A stretch of 64,000 nucleotides of DNA from Clostridium beijerinckii HUN142. Lineage in GTDB: Bacteria; Bacillota; Clostridia; Clostridiales; Clostridiaceae. The notes beneath the pieces are model-generated. The model saw only the letters and a list, made by a program, of their open reading frames with translations, searched no databases and was not told where the DNA came from. Location: contig NZ_KK211337.1 in the NCBI RefSeq assembly GCF_000621745.1, forward strand, positions 129,876 to 193,875, in the 5' to 3' direction. The position numbers and the translations under genes are program-made. Below are positions 9,162 to 18,787 of this stretch, piece after piece (position 1 is the stretch's first letter; the number at the start of each line of letters is the position of its first letter).

Positions 9162-9233
9162 TTAAATTTTCTTAACACCACTCTAATATAACTTAACATT
9201 ATTCTAATAATAGATTAACTAAAGGGGTATATT
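9162..9233 (+). promoter_or_regulatory. Pho-box-like tandem sites and pst promoter
   Basis: Sites resembling TTAACA recur on one helical face: TTAAAT (9162), TTAACA (9172), TCTAATA (9182), TTAACA (9193), TCTAATA (9203), TTAACT (9215), each 10-12 bases apart. A TATATT at 9228 can serve as -10 with no good -35, as in activator-dependent Pho promoters. PhoP-family regulators bind direct hexamer repeats spaced by one turn. The repeats are seen; PhoP binding is inferred. Confidence 0.65.
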
Positions 9234-9304
9234 ATAGGATATGTAATAAGAAACAATTTAACCAACATAATTTATGTCGAATTTATTGATGGAGGGAATT
9301 TATA

Positions 9305-10213
9305 ATGAAAAAAAGAACTTTAAAATTAGTCGTAGGGGCTTTATTAGTTACAGTTATAGGAAGTGCAATGGTTGGGTGTGGAAGCTCATCAAATAAATCA
9401 GAAACAGGTACAAAGACTGAATCAAGCGATAAAGTAAGTGGGTCAATAACAATGAGTGGTTCATCTGCATTGCTTCCATTAATGGAACAAGCAATTGAAA
9501 CATATAACAAGGAAAATCCAGATGCACAAATTAGTGCTCAAGCAGGTGGATCAGGAACAGGTCTTACTCAAGTGTTAGACGGATCAGTAAATATAGGAAA
9601 TTCAGATATTTTTGCAGAAGAAAAATTAGACAAAGATAAAGCAAGTCAGCTAGTTGATCATCAAGTTGTGGCAGAAGGCTTTGGTGTTGCAGTAAGCAAA
9701 TCACTTGGAATAGATAATTTAACATCAGCTCAAATCAAAGATATATTCTCTGGTAAAGTAACTAACTGGAAAGAAGTTGGAGGACCTGATAAGCCAATAT
9801 TATTAGTTCATAGAACAGCGGGTTCTGGAACAAGAGCAACATTTGAAAAAGTAATTCTTGGTGGAGATAAATCAGCAGAAAATGAATCGTTAGGAGTAAC
9901 TCAAGATTCAAATGGAGCAGTTTTAAGTGCAATGAAACAAAATGATGGTGCAATTAGTTATTTAGGCCTTGCATATATGAACACACAAGAAGCTAAGGAT
10001 GCTATAAAAATAGTAAAACTTGATGGAGTTGCAGCTGAAAAAGCAAATATAGCTGACGGATCATATAAGTTCTGGTCATGGGGACATATGTACACTAAAG
10101 GCGAAGCAACAGGAGTATCTAAGAGTTTTATAGATTATGTTACAAACAAAGTTGATAAATCAGTTTTAGATAATTTAGGATTTGTTTCAGGAAGTGAAAT
10201 GAAAGTAAAATAA
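9305..10213 (+). CDS. pstS: Phosphate ABC transporter substrate-binding lipoprotein PstS
   Basis: PstS is the high-affinity phosphate receptor anchored outside the membrane. Residues 1-25 form a lipoprotein signal ending in the lipobox MVGC (Cys25). After a Ser/Thr-rich spacer the binding fold starts ITMSGSSALLPLMEQAIETY, with GGSGTGLTQV and HRTAGSGTRATF contributing phosphate-binding serines and threonines. It is 302 residues long. It is the first gene of pstSCAB-phoU behind the Pho-box-like promoter, with an ATGGAGGGAA ribosome site. Confidence 0.96.
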   Translation: MKKRTLKLVVGALLVTVIGSAMVGCGSSSNKSETGTKTESSDKVSGSITMSGSSALLPLMEQAIETYNKENPDAQISAQAGGSGTGLTQVLDGSVNIGNSDIFAEEKLDKDKASQLVDHQVVAEGFGVAVSKSLGIDNLTSAQIKDIFSGKVTNWKEVGGPDKPILLVHRTAGSGTRATFEKVILGGDKSAENESLGVTQDSNGAVLSAMKQNDGAISYLGLAYMNTQEAKDAIKIVKLDGVAAEKANIADGSYKFWSWGHMYTKGEATGVSKSFIDYVTNKVDKSVLDNLGFVSGSEMKVK

Positions 10214-10236
10214 TTTCAATTAAGGGATGAGTAAAG

Positions 10237-11130
10237 ATGGAAAAAAGAAGTTTTAAAGAAAGGCTTAAAAATGAGTATTTGGGCCAAGGCTTTGCAGGGC
10301 TATGTGGAATATTAATAATAGTGATAACAATATCAATCATAGTATTCATAGCGTCAAAAGGGATAAGAATATTCACAAAAGATGGATATAGTGTCACAGA
10401 ATTTTTGTTCACAAATAATTGGAAGCCAAACAAAGGTGGAGAGCCTTCCTTTGGAGCTCTCGCTTTCATCTTGGGGTCAACCTTAGTATCAGTAGGTGCA
10501 GTAGTTATAAGTGCACCTATTGCTATTGCTTTGGCGATATTTGTGAATGTCATATCAAGTAAATTTGGAAAAAAAATAATTAAACCTTCATTAGAAGTAT
10601 TGGTTGGAATACCTTCTGTTGTTTATGGTTGGGTTGGCATTTCTGTGTTAGTGCCATTTATAAAAGGAAATTTTGGCGGAATGGGATTTTCTTTAATCGC
10701 AGGGATTTTAGTTTTATCATTAATGATTTTACCAACTATAGCAACGTTATCTATAGATGCTATAAGAACAATACCTCAAGATCATATTGAGGCATCATAT
10801 GGACTTGGAGCTACAAGATGGCAGACGATTTACAGGATAATAGTTCCAGGTGCTAAATCAGGAATATTGACAGGTGTGGTACTTGGTATTGCAAGAGCTT
10901 TTGGAGAAGCATTAGCAGTTCAAATGGTAATTGGTAACACTGTAAAAATACCTGATAGCATTGTTTCTTCAATGTCAACATTAACAAGTATAATAACAAT
11001 GGATATGGCTAATACTGTCGGCGGAACTCCATGGAATGATGCATTATGGACATTAGCACTAATTTTACTTGTGATTTCTTTTATATTTATAGTTATAGTA
11101 AGAATAATTGAGAAAAGGAGTGCAATATAA
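10237..11130 (+). CDS. pstC: Phosphate ABC transporter permease PstC
   Basis: One of the two membrane subunits forming the phosphate channel. The 297 residues contain about six membrane helices and the ABC-permease EAA-like loop EASYGLGATRWQTIYRIIVPGAKSG, which contacts PstB. An N-terminal cytoplasmic stretch precedes the first helix (GILIIVITISIIVFIA). Its stop codon shares one base with the ATG of pstA (TAATG), which couples the two translations. Confidence 0.96.
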   Translation: MEKRSFKERLKNEYLGQGFAGLCGILIIVITISIIVFIASKGIRIFTKDGYSVTEFLFTNNWKPNKGGEPSFGALAFILGSTLVSVGAVVISAPIAIALAIFVNVISSKFGKKIIKPSLEVLVGIPSVVYGWVGISVLVPFIKGNFGGMGFSLIAGILVLSLMILPTIATLSIDAIRTIPQDHIEASYGLGATRWQTIYRIIVPGAKSGILTGVVLGIARAFGEALAVQMVIGNTVKIPDSIVSSMSTLTSIITMDMANTVGGTPWNDALWTLALILLVISFIFIVIVRIIEKRSAI

Positions 11131-12014
11131 TGAATGCAAAAAAGGTGGATAAAATTGCGACAATTGTATTTTATATAATAAGTATGTTCATAGTTGTTTT
11201 ACTTGGTGCATTTATTTTATATATTTTATATAAAGGTGGAAGCATGTTAAAGCCATCATTTCTTTTTGGTAATCCTAAATTGACAGGAGCAGGTGGAGGA
11301 ATAGCGCCGCAGTTATTTAATTCGTTTTATATGCTTGTTATTTCTTTGGTTATAACAATTCCTATTGGAGTTGGAGCGGGAATTTATTTGGCAGAGTATG
11401 CTAAAGAAGGACCCATTCTTAAATTTATAAGAATGTCTCTTGAAACAATGTCTTCACTTCCATCTATTGTTATTGGTATGTTTGGATTATTAGTTTTTGT
11501 CAATATGGCCGGATGGGGATATTCAATACTTGCAGGTGCTTTATCTGTAAGTATATTAAATATACCTTCAATGACTAGAATTTCAGAAAATGCAATAAAT
11601 ACAGCAAGTAAAAGGGTAAAGGAAGCATCTTTAGGGCTTGGAGCAACTAGATGGCAAACATTAGCTAGGCTCACAGTTCCAACAGCTATGGCAGAAATAT
11701 TAACGGGTATAATATTAGCAGCAGGAAGAATTTTTGGTGAGGCAGCAGCATTTTTATATACTGCAGGATTAAGTTCTAAAAATTTAAATTTTAATACAAT
11801 AAGTATATCAGGAAACAGTTCGGCATTTTCACTTTTTAGACCAGCAGAAACGTTAGCTGTTCATATATGGAAGCTAAATTCAGAAGGTGCAGTGGTTGAT
11901 GCGGCTCAAATAGCTAACGGAACAGCAGCTGTGCTTATAATAGTAGTTCTTTTATTTAATGTTTGTGCAAGATTAATTGGAAATAGATTGATGAAAGCTT
12001 ATAGTGGGAAGTAG
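11130..12014 (+). CDS. pstA: Phosphate ABC transporter permease PstA
   Basis: The second permease subunit, 294 residues with about six membrane helices. The coupling loop is EASLGLGATRWQTLARLTVPTAMAE. The N-terminal helix and the GGGIAPQLFNSFYMLVISL segment are typical of PstA rather than PstC. It overlaps pstC by one base and ends nine bases before pstB. Confidence 0.96.
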   Translation: MNAKKVDKIATIVFYIISMFIVVLLGAFILYILYKGGSMLKPSFLFGNPKLTGAGGGIAPQLFNSFYMLVISLVITIPIGVGAGIYLAEYAKEGPILKFIRMSLETMSSLPSIVIGMFGLLVFVNMAGWGYSILAGALSVSILNIPSMTRISENAINTASKRVKEASLGLGATRWQTLARLTVPTAMAEILTGIILAAGRIFGEAAAFLYTAGLSSKNLNFNTISISGNSSAFSLFRPAETLAVHIWKLNSEGAVVDAAQIANGTAAVLIIVVLLFNVCARLIGNRLMKAYSGK

Positions 12015-12023
12015 GAGATAGTT

Positions 12024-12773
12024 ATGAATATTATAGAAACAAAAGATTTATGTTTATATTATGGTGATAATAAAGCTCTTAAAGATATAAATATATCTAT
12101 AAATAAAAATGAAGTTACAGCGCTCATTGGACCTTCAGGCTGCGGGAAATCAACTTTCTTGAGAACTTTAAATCGAATGAATGATTTGATCGAAATCGTA
12201 AGAATAACAGGGGAAGTGTTTTTTGAAGGTAAGGATATATATAAGGATTATGATGATATATATTTAAGAGAAAGAATCGGAATGGTATTCCAAAGGCCAA
12301 ATCCATTTCCAATGTCAATTTATGATAACATTGCATATGGGCCTAGAATACATGGTACAAAAAATAAGAAGATCTTAGATGAGATAGTAGAAAAAAGTTT
12401 AAGGGGAGCAGCGCTTTGGGATGAGACTAAAGATAGGTTAAAATCAAGTGCGCTTGGAATGTCAGGAGGTCAGCAACAAAGATTATGTATTGCTAGAACC
12501 TTGGCAGTTTCACCAGAAGTAATTTTAATGGATGAACCAACATCTGCATTAGATCCAATATCAACCGGAAAAATGGAAGAACTTATGGATGAACTAAAGA
12601 AGAAATATACAGTTATCATTGTAACTCATAATATGCAGCAAGCAGGAAGAATAGCTGATAAAACTGCATTCTTTTTAAATGGAGAAGTTATAGAGTACGG
12701 AAAAACAGAAGACATATTTTATAATCCAAGAGATAAGAGAACGGAAGATTATATTACAGGTAGATTTGGCTAA
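12024..12773 (+). CDS. pstB: Phosphate ABC transporter ATP-binding protein PstB
   Basis: The cytoplasmic ATPase that powers phosphate import. The 249 residues carry Walker [10 protein letters not shown] (about 36-44), the Q-loop region [18 protein letters not shown], the ABC signature MSGGQQQRL, Walker [14 protein letters not shown] and the H-loop in VTHNMQQA. The spacing of RPNPFPMSI is specific for PstB. It lies between pstA and phoU. Confidence 0.97.
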   Translation: MNIIETKDLCLYYGDNKALKDINISINKNEVTALIGPSGCGKSTFLRTLNRMNDLIEIVRITGEVFFEGKDIYKDYDDIYLRERIGMVFQRPNPFPMSIYDNIAYGPRIHGTKNKKILDEIVEKSLRGAALWDETKDRLKSSALGMSGGQQQRLCIARTLAVSPEVILMDEPTSALDPISTGKMEELMDELKKKYTVIIVTHNMQQAGRIADKTAFFLNGEVIEYGKTEDIFYNPRDKRTEDYITGRFG

Positions 12774-12791
12774 AAGGGGGCAATGATAATT

Positions 12792-13454
12792 ATGACAAGA
12801 GGATCGCAGGATGCAAGGGTAAAAAATATAAATAGAGAGCTATTAAAAATGTCTAGCTTAGTTGAAAAGCAAATATACGAGAGTTTGTTAAGTTTAAAGA
12901 AATATGATTTAGAAAAGGCGGAGCAAATTATAAAGGATGATGATATTGTTGATGATATGCAGAAAATGATAGAAGAGGAATGTATTAAATTCATCGCAAC
13001 TGAACAGCCGCTTGCCACAGATTTAAGAAGAGTATTTACGGCATCTAAAATAGTGACGGATTTAGAGAGAATGGCAGACTATGCAGTAGATATCTGCAAG
13101 ATAACAAAGCGAATTGGGAAAAAAATAAGTTCATTTGAAAAGGGTTCGGAAGAATTATGGGAGATGGATGATAAAGTAAGAGCGATGATAAGAGCTGCTG
13201 TAGATTCATATATTAATGAAGATGAAGAAATGGCATATAAGGTTTGTGAAAAGGATGATGAGATAGATGCATTCTATAAATCGTTATTTTCCACTTTAAT
13301 TAATTCGATAAAAGTGGATGAAAGTTTACTTCAAGAAGGAACTCAATTACTGTTTGCAATAAAGTATTTAGAGAGAATAGGAGATCATGTAACTAATATA
13401 TGTGAATGGACTATTTTTTCAAAAACAGGTTCCTATGTTGATTTAAATGAATAA
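12792..13454 (+). CDS. phoU: Phosphate signalling protein PhoU, first copy
   Basis: PhoU links Pst transport activity to PhoR signalling and is built of two three-helix bundles. Both metal-cluster repeats are visible: LERMADYAVDICK and LERIGDHVTNICEW. The ATG at 12792 is chosen over 12783 because it lies at a proper distance from AAAAGGGGG and makes the protein co-linear (220 residues, MTRGSQD) with the second phoU downstream. It is the last gene of the pst operon and is followed by a terminator. Confidence 0.94.
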   Translation: MTRGSQDARVKNINRELLKMSSLVEKQIYESLLSLKKYDLEKAEQIIKDDDIVDDMQKMIEEECIKFIATEQPLATDLRRVFTASKIVTDLERMADYAVDICKITKRIGKKISSFEKGSEELWEMDDKVRAMIRAAVDSYINEDEEMAYKVCEKDDEIDAFYKSLFSTLINSIKVDESLLQEGTQLLFAIKYLERIGDHVTNICEWTIFSKTGSYVDLNE

Positions 13455-13471
13455 TAATGTATAAGTATTAA

Positions 13472-13503
13472 AAAGTGTCCTTGGTTTATTGAGGACATTT
13501 TTA
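13472..13503 (+). terminator. Terminator after the first phoU
   Basis: AAAGTGTCCT pairs with AGGACATTTT around a TGGTTTATTG loop and ends in a T tract. The rest of the gap to the second phoU is AT-rich with a -10-like TATAAT at 13723-13728 but no convincing -35. Confidence 0.75.
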
Positions 13504-13771
13504 TCATTTGATATGAATTTCTTGATTTAGGTATTATATTAATGTAATATGAAAAAATAAATTAGAAGTATAAAGAAAATATATCATATAATAAGATAAC
13601 TCGTGGTAATTTAATTAATGATATTTTTTATTATTTAGAAAATTATAATCAAAGCTATGGTGATTTTTAAAAGTGGCAGAAACACGTAGTCTGCGACGCA
13701 TATTTTGTGTATGTAACTAAGGTATAATTAGGTGTAAACGATGAATTTAAGGATAAAGGGGCAATGGAAGA

Positions 13772-14434
13772 ATGACAAGAGGATCACAAGATACTAAAGT
13801 AAAGAATATAAATAGGCAATTAGTAATTATGGCAGATTTAGTGGAAAAGCAGATATATGAAAGCATGCAGTGTTTAAAGAATTGCAATGTGGAATCAGCA
13901 GATGAAATTATTAAAGCTGATGATAAAGTTGACGAATTACAAAAAGTAATAGAAGAGCAGTGCATTAAGTTTATTGCAGCAGAGCAGCCTTTGGCGACAG
14001 ACTTGAGAAGAGTATTTACTGTTTCGAAAATAGTGACAGATTTAGAAAGAATAGCAGATTATGCAGTGGATATTTGCAAAATAACAAAACGAATCGGTAA
14101 GAATGTTAATTCTCTCAAAAAAGTTTCAGAGGATCTATGGGATATGGAAAGAAAAGCAAGATATATGATAAAGGCATCTATAGACTCACACGTTAATGAT
14201 GATGATGAAATGGCATATAGGATTTGCAAAAAGGATGATGAGATAGATACTATATATAGATCGCTGTTTGCTTCGTTTATTAAAGCAATAAAAAAAGATG
14301 AAAGCTTACTTCAGGAAGGAACCCAATTGTTATTTGTAATAAAGTATTTGGAAAGAATAGGGGATCACGTAACTAATATATGTGAATGGACAGTTTTTTC
14401 AAAAACAGGAGCTTATGTTGATTTAAATGAATAG
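13772..14434 (+). CDS. phoU: Phosphate signalling protein PhoU, second copy
   Basis: A second PhoU of exactly the same length (220 residues) as the first and alignable with no gaps; by eye about two thirds of residues match. The metal motifs LERIADYAVDICK and LERIGDHVTNICEW are intact. The most different stretch is about residues 110-160. It begins MTRGSQDTKVKN after AAAGGGG. A terminator and 317 bases separate it from the first copy, and a TATAAT lies upstream, so it may be transcribed separately. A tandem gene duplication followed by divergence is the simplest origin. Confidence 0.92.
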   Translation: MTRGSQDTKVKNINRQLVIMADLVEKQIYESMQCLKNCNVESADEIIKADDKVDELQKVIEEQCIKFIAAEQPLATDLRRVFTVSKIVTDLERIADYAVDICKITKRIGKNVNSLKKVSEDLWDMERKARYMIKASIDSHVNDDDEMAYRICKKDDEIDTIYRSLFASFIKAIKKDESLLQEGTQLLFVIKYLERIGDHVTNICEWTVFSKTGAYVDLNE

Positions 14435-14450
14435 GAATATATAATGTAGG

Positions 14451-14481
14451 AAAATGTTCTTTTTACTAAGAACATTTTTTT
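14451..14481 (+). terminator. Terminator after the second phoU
   Basis: AAAATGTTCT pairs with AGAACATTTT around TTTTACTA, followed by T tract. The layout resembles the terminator of the first copy, consistent with duplication of gene plus terminator. Confidence 0.8.
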
Positions 14482-14519
14482 GTTCTAATTTTTTAAATAT
14501 GTTTTAACAATATGAATTG

Positions 14520-14548
14520 TTGACTTAACTAAGGGTTTAATGTAATAT
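14520..14548 (+). promoter_or_regulatory. SigmaA-type promoter before the PDZ/radical-SAM gene
   Basis: TTGACT (14520-14525) and TAATAT (14543-14548) are separated by exactly 17 bp. It lies 37 bases before the start codon at 14585, with AAGGGGTG as ribosome site. Confidence 0.6.
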
Positions 14549-14584
14549 AACAAAGATAAGAATGTTATAATAAGGGGTGAAAAA

Positions 14585-15919
14585 ATGAAAAATATTATAA
14601 CAAAAGTAACCTCTAATGGCATTGCAGAGGAAGTCGGGATAGAAGAAAATGATATCTTAGTATCTATCAATAATAAGGAAATAAATGATATCATAGATTA
14701 TAAATTTTTGTCTGCAGACGAAGAGATTGTCTTAGAGATAGAAAAACCTAGTGGTGAGATATGGGAAATTGAAATTGAAAAAGAGTATGGTGAAGATATA
14801 GGGATAGAATTTGGCGGGGGCATTATGGATAAAGCAAAATCATGCAGTAACAAATGTATATTTTGTTTTATTGATCAGCTGCCTAAAGGAATGAGAGAAA
14901 CATTATACTTTAAAGATGATGATTCAAGATTATCATTTTTACAAGGAAATTTCGTGACATTAACAAATATGAAAGATGAGGACATTGATAGGATAATAAA
15001 ATATCATATAAGTCCAATTAATATTTCTGTACATACAACAAATCCAGAATTAAGAGTTCAGATGTTAAATAACAGATTTGCAGGTAATGTTCTTGAAAGG
15101 ATGCAAAGACTAGCTGATGCAGGAATTACAATGAATGCACAAATAGTTTGTGTTCCAGGAATAAATAATGGGAATGAACTTAAAAGAACAATTGAAGATT
15201 TATATAAACTTTATCCAGAAGTCTCAGATGTAGCAGTAGTTCCAATAGGTATTACTAAGTTTAGGCAAGGACTTAAACATGTTAATACGTATACAAAGGA
15301 ACAATCTATTGAGGAAATCAATAATATTAAAGAATTGCAAGATAGATATATTAAAGAAACTGGTAAGCCATTTGTGAGATTATCTGATGAATTTTATTTA
15401 GTCGCAGATAAAGAAATTCCGAATCAGGAATTTTATGATGATTATCATCAAATAGAAGATGGTATAGGAATGGTTAGGTGTTTTAGAGATGCCATAGATA
15501 GCACCTTGGATGATTTAGATTTAAATATGAAGGGAAGCTTTTCTATAGTTACAGGAGAGCTGGCGTATAATGAGTTATTTGAAGCCAGCAATAAAATTAA
15601 ATGTAAAAATCCTAATATACAGCTTGATGTCTACAAAATAGTGAATCATTATTTTGGAGAAACTATTACTATAGCAGGACTTTTAACTGGAACTGATATA
15701 ATAAATCAGATGAGGGGAATAATAAATAGTAAGTATTTAATAATGTCTAATAACATGTTTAGAAAAGGCTACGAACTATCTGATTCAAATGAGCAGATAA
15801 TGCTGGATGATATTAAAATTAAAGATATTGAATCAGCTTTAGATGTTAAGGTAATAGTAGTTGACTACACAGGTGAAGATTTAATAGAAAAACTTAATGA
15901 GGCATATGAAGAAAAATAG
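14585..15919 (+). CDS. PDZ-radical SAM-DUF512 protein
   Basis: The 444 residues comprise an N-terminal PDZ-like domain (VTSNGIAEEVGIEENDILVS, about 1-60), a radical-SAM core whose cluster cysteines are in CSNKCIFCFIDQLPKGMRE (CX3CX2C), and a C-terminal DUF512 domain beginning near FVRLSDEFYLVADKEIP. Proteins of this architecture are widespread in Clostridia, usually beside der, but no reaction has been established to my knowledge. It has its own promoter and lies 58 bases before der. The cysteine motif and the DDDSRLSFLQGNFVTLTN stretch make the family assignment secure, not the function. Confidence 0.9.
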   Translation: MKNIITKVTSNGIAEEVGIEENDILVSINNKEINDIIDYKFLSADEEIVLEIEKPSGEIWEIEIEKEYGEDIGIEFGGGIMDKAKSCSNKCIFCFIDQLPKGMRETLYFKDDDSRLSFLQGNFVTLTNMKDEDIDRIIKYHISPINISVHTTNPELRVQMLNNRFAGNVLERMQRLADAGITMNAQIVCVPGINNGNELKRTIEDLYKLYPEVSDVAVVPIGITKFRQGLKHVNTYTKEQSIEEINNIKELQDRYIKETGKPFVRLSDEFYLVADKEIPNQEFYDDYHQIEDGIGMVRCFRDAIDSTLDDLDLNMKGSFSIVTGELAYNELFEASNKIKCKNPNIQLDVYKIVNHYFGETITIAGLLTGTDIINQMRGIINSKYLIMSNNMFRKGYELSDSNEQIMLDDIKIKDIESALDVKVIVVDYTGEDLIEKLNEAYEEK

Positions 15920-15977
15920 ACTAGCGTGCTGGCTTGTTATTTTTGAATATGTCTAAATATAAAGAGGAGGAATTTTA

Positions 15978-17294
15978 ATGGGTAAACCGATAGTTGCTAT
16001 AGTTGGAAGACCAAATGTTGGAAAATCAACGTTATTTAATAAATTAGCAGGGAAAAGAATTTCAATAGTTCAAGATACACCAGGAGTTACAAGAGATAGA
16101 GTGTATGCAGAGGCTGAATGGCTGAGTTATAATTTTACTATGATTGATACAGGTGGTATTGAACCAGAGAATAATGATATCATAATAAAACAAATGAGAA
16201 GACAAGCGAATATTGCAATTGAGACGGCAGATGTAATAATATTTATAGTTGATGGTAAAGAAGGATTAACTGCTGCAGACAATGAAGTTGCTACTATGCT
16301 TAGAAAGAGCAAAAAACCAGTGGTTTTAGTTGTTAATAAAGTCGACAATTTAAAAGATGAAAATAATGCGTATGAATTTTATAATTTAGGAATAGGTGAG
16401 CCAATAGCAATATCAGCAGGGCAAGGATTAGGTCTTGGTGATATGCTTGATGAGGTAGTTAAGCATTTTGATAAATCTATTTATGATGAAGAAGAGGATG
16501 AATTTATCAGAATAGCTATGATCGGTAAACCTAATGTAGGAAAGTCTTCTTTAATTAATAAATTGCTTGGAGAAGAAAGAGTAATAGTTTCTGATATTCC
16601 AGGAACTACAAGAGATTCAATAGATAGTCATTTAGAAACAGAGGAAGGTAAATTTATCTTAGTTGATACTGCTGGACTTAGAAGAAAGAGTAAAGTAAAA
16701 GAAGAAATTGAGAGATATAGTGTTATAAGAACTTATGCTGCTATAGAAAGAGCGGACGTTTGTATACTTATGATTGATGCAACAGAAGGAATTACAGAAC
16801 AAGATGAAAAAATAATAGGTTATGCTCATGAATTGAGAAAAGCCATTATGGTTATTGTTAATAAATGGGATTTGGTTGAAAAAGATGATAAAACTTTAGA
16901 TAAATTTAAAAAGGATCTACAATCAAATTTAAAGTTCTTAAGTTATGCTGAATACTTATTTATCTCTGCATTAACAGGGCAAAGAACTAATAAAGTGCTT
17001 AAGTTAGCAAGATATTGCTATGATAATTACAATAAGAGAATTTCAACAGGGATATTAAATGATGTTATAAGTAAAGCTGTACTTATGAAGGAACCACCTG
17101 TTGTTGGAATTAAGAGAATGAAAATCTATTATGCAACTCAAGTTGCAACTAAACCGCCTAAATTTGTATTCTTTATAAATGATGAAAGTGCAAGACACTT
17201 CTCATACGAAAGGTATTTGGAAAATCAATTAAGAGATAGTTTTGATTTCAAAGGAACTGGAATACAAATTGAATACAGACAAAGAAAGGAATAG
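15978..17294 (+). CDS. der: Ribosome biogenesis GTPase Der (EngA)
   Basis: Der has two tandem GTPase domains and a C-terminal KH-like domain and acts in 50S subunit assembly. First domain: GRPNVGKST (about 10-18), [17 protein letters not shown]. Second domain: [31 protein letters not shown]. The C-terminal domain ends [15 protein letters not shown], as in the family. It is 438 residues with AGAGGAGG as ribosome site. gpsA starts two bases after its stop. Confidence 0.97.
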   Translation: MGKPIVAIVGRPNVGKSTLFNKLAGKRISIVQDTPGVTRDRVYAEAEWLSYNFTMIDTGGIEPENNDIIIKQMRRQANIAIETADVIIFIVDGKEGLTAADNEVATMLRKSKKPVVLVVNKVDNLKDENNAYEFYNLGIGEPIAISAGQGLGLGDMLDEVVKHFDKSIYDEEEDEFIRIAMIGKPNVGKSSLINKLLGEERVIVSDIPGTTRDSIDSHLETEEGKFILVDTAGLRRKSKVKEEIERYSVIRTYAAIERADVCILMIDATEGITEQDEKIIGYAHELRKAIMVIVNKWDLVEKDDKTLDKFKKDLQSNLKFLSYAEYLFISALTGQRTNKVLKLARYCYDNYNKRISTGILNDVISKAVLMKEPPVVGIKRMKIYYATQVATKPPKFVFFINDESARHFSYERYLENQLRDSFDFKGTGIQIEYRQRKE

Positions 17295-17296
17295 TT

Positions 17297-18289
17297 ATGA
17301 GTAAAATTACTTTTTTAGGAGGAGGAAGCTTTGGAAGCGCCTTAGCTGTTTTACTTGCAGAAAAAAATAATGTTGTTAATATATACGATAGAGATAAGAA
17401 TGTTGTTAACGAAATAAACATTAAGAAAACAAATGAAAAGTATATGAAAGATTTAGCGATTCCTAAAGGAGTAACTGCATTTAATAGTATTGAAGAAGCA
17501 ATAGATGGCGCTGACTATATAGTTTTGTCAGTACCATCTCATGTGATTAGAAATATGTGTGTAGCTATTAAGGGAAAAATCCCTAAGGATATTCCAATAA
17601 TATCTATTGCAAAAGGTATTGAAGAAGATACGGATAAAAGATTATCAGTTGTAATTGAAGAAGAATTAGATAATCCAGTTGTTATATTATCAGGACCAAG
17701 CCATGCAGAGGAAGTGGTAATGAAGATACCAACTACTATAGTTAGTACATCTAAAGAAATGAAATTTGCTACTGATGTTCAAGATTTATTTATGACACCA
17801 TATTTTAGAGTCTATACTAATGACGATATAATAGGGGTAGAAGTTGGTGGCGCTGTAAAGAATGTAATTGCGTTAGCAGCAGGGGTTATAGACGGTCTTG
17901 GGTATGGAGATAATACAAAAGCTGCACTACTAACTAGGGGAATGAAGGAAATTTCTAGAGTTGGAATATCACTTGGTGGAAGAGCAGAAACTTTTTACGG
18001 ATTAACTGGTATGGGCGATTTAATAGTTACCTGTACATCTATGCATTCTAGAAATAGAAGGGCTGGTTTATTAATAGGTAAAGGTATGTCTCTTGAAGAT
18101 GCTTTAAAAGAAGTAGGAATGGTTGTTGAGGGAGTAAAGGCTTGTAGAGCCTTTTATCAACTAAAGGAAAGAATAGGTATATCAATGCCTATAACGGATG
18201 GACTTTATAAGGGATTATTTGAAGGGAAGAATGCTAAATCAATTATTGACGAACTTATGAATAGAGATAAAAAGAGTGAATTATTTTAA
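17297..18289 (+). CDS. gpsA: NAD(P)H-dependent glycerol-3-phosphate dehydrogenase
   Basis: GpsA reduces dihydroxyacetone phosphate to sn-glycerol 3-phosphate for phospholipid synthesis. The Rossmann motif is [11 protein letters not shown] (about 7-17); further marks are [27 protein letters not shown] and the catalytic-lysine region [23 protein letters not shown]. It is 330 residues, the usual size. It is coupled to der by a two-base gap. A plsY gene, often found between these two in other clostridia, is not present here. Confidence 0.97.
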   Translation: MSKITFLGGGSFGSALAVLLAEKNNVVNIYDRDKNVVNEINIKKTNEKYMKDLAIPKGVTAFNSIEEAIDGADYIVLSVPSHVIRNMCVAIKGKIPKDIPIISIAKGIEEDTDKRLSVVIEEELDNPVVILSGPSHAEEVVMKIPTTIVSTSKEMKFATDVQDLFMTPYFRVYTNDDIIGVEVGGAVKNVIALAAGVIDGLGYGDNTKAALLTRGMKEISRVGISLGGRAETFYGLTGMGDLIVTCTSMHSRNRRAGLLIGKGMSLEDALKEVGMVVEGVKACRAFYQLKERIGISMPITDGLYKGLFEGKNAKSIIDELMNRDKKSELF

Positions 18290-18363
18290 TATTTATAACA
18301 TCAAAATTATAAGTATGTGGTGGTGACTAACCGGAATTATATATATATTTGTTACGTCTGACT

Positions 18364-18487
18364 ATGAGATTTTGCTACAAGGTTCTAAGAGAAAAGTTGT
18401 CCCCACTTACGCATATTCCTGAAACAAGTTTATGACAGGCGGTAAGTGAGACAACCTCAATTTAAGAACCTTCAAAGCTCAATTTCA
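18364..18487. other. Long imperfect palindrome after gpsA; candidate structured RNA or element remnant
   Basis: Arms pair over about 120 bases in nested stems: TGAGATT/AATTTCA at the edges, AAGGTTCT (18379-18386) with AGAACCTT (18465-18472), GTTGTC..CACTTAC (18397-18411) with GTAAGTG.GACAAC (18441-18454), and CCTG/CAGG at the tip. Its local GC is above the surrounding sequence. I see no open frame. It does not match an RNA family or insertion-sequence end that I recognise. The rest of the gap 18290-18787 holds the next terminator and the spoIVA leader. Confidence 0.6.
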
Positions 18488-18596
18488 GATGATTCTTACA
18501 CAAGTATACATGTGATTTCTGGTATGGATTTATATACAGAAATTCAACAAAGACAGATAATTATGTTATATATAAGATGATATCTATATACATTAC

Positions 18597-18658
18597 AAAA
18601 ATAATAGATCAGTATGTTTGCACATCTGGTCTATTATTTTTTTATTCTTTAGGAATTT
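18597..18658 (+). terminator. Strong terminator with dispersed-repeat flank, after gpsA
   Basis: AAAATAATAGATCAG (18598-18612) pairs with CTGGTCTATTATTTT (18626-18640) over 15 bp with one G-U pair, then a T tract. Two parts recur elsewhere in the window: AAAAATAATAGATCAG is repeated at 58982 after ftsY, and the 22-base tail from 18637 (T7, ATTCTTTAGGAATTT) is repeated at 63751 after rplS. Confidence 0.85.
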
Positions 18659-18787
18659 TAATGTGATTTTAGTCATATATTTAGTGATTAGAATTGTATT
18701 AGAAATTTTTTTATTTATTATAGTTGTATATTTTAAATAAAGGATGAATATATATATATTGGAAAAAGAATATGGGAGGGAAAAAAT

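Noticed and set aside
14506-14521. Inverted repeat AACAAT-ATGA-ATTGTT next to the -35 of the PDZ/radical-SAM gene
   Set aside because: A 6-bp dyad is expected by chance in DNA this AT-rich; I do not call an operator.
18726-18754. SigmaE-like promoter upstream of spoIVA
   Set aside because: GTATATT and a 14-base spacer are plausible, but the -10 match (AATATATA) is only about half of the consensus in an AT-rich region. It is mentioned under spoIVA and not listed as a feature.
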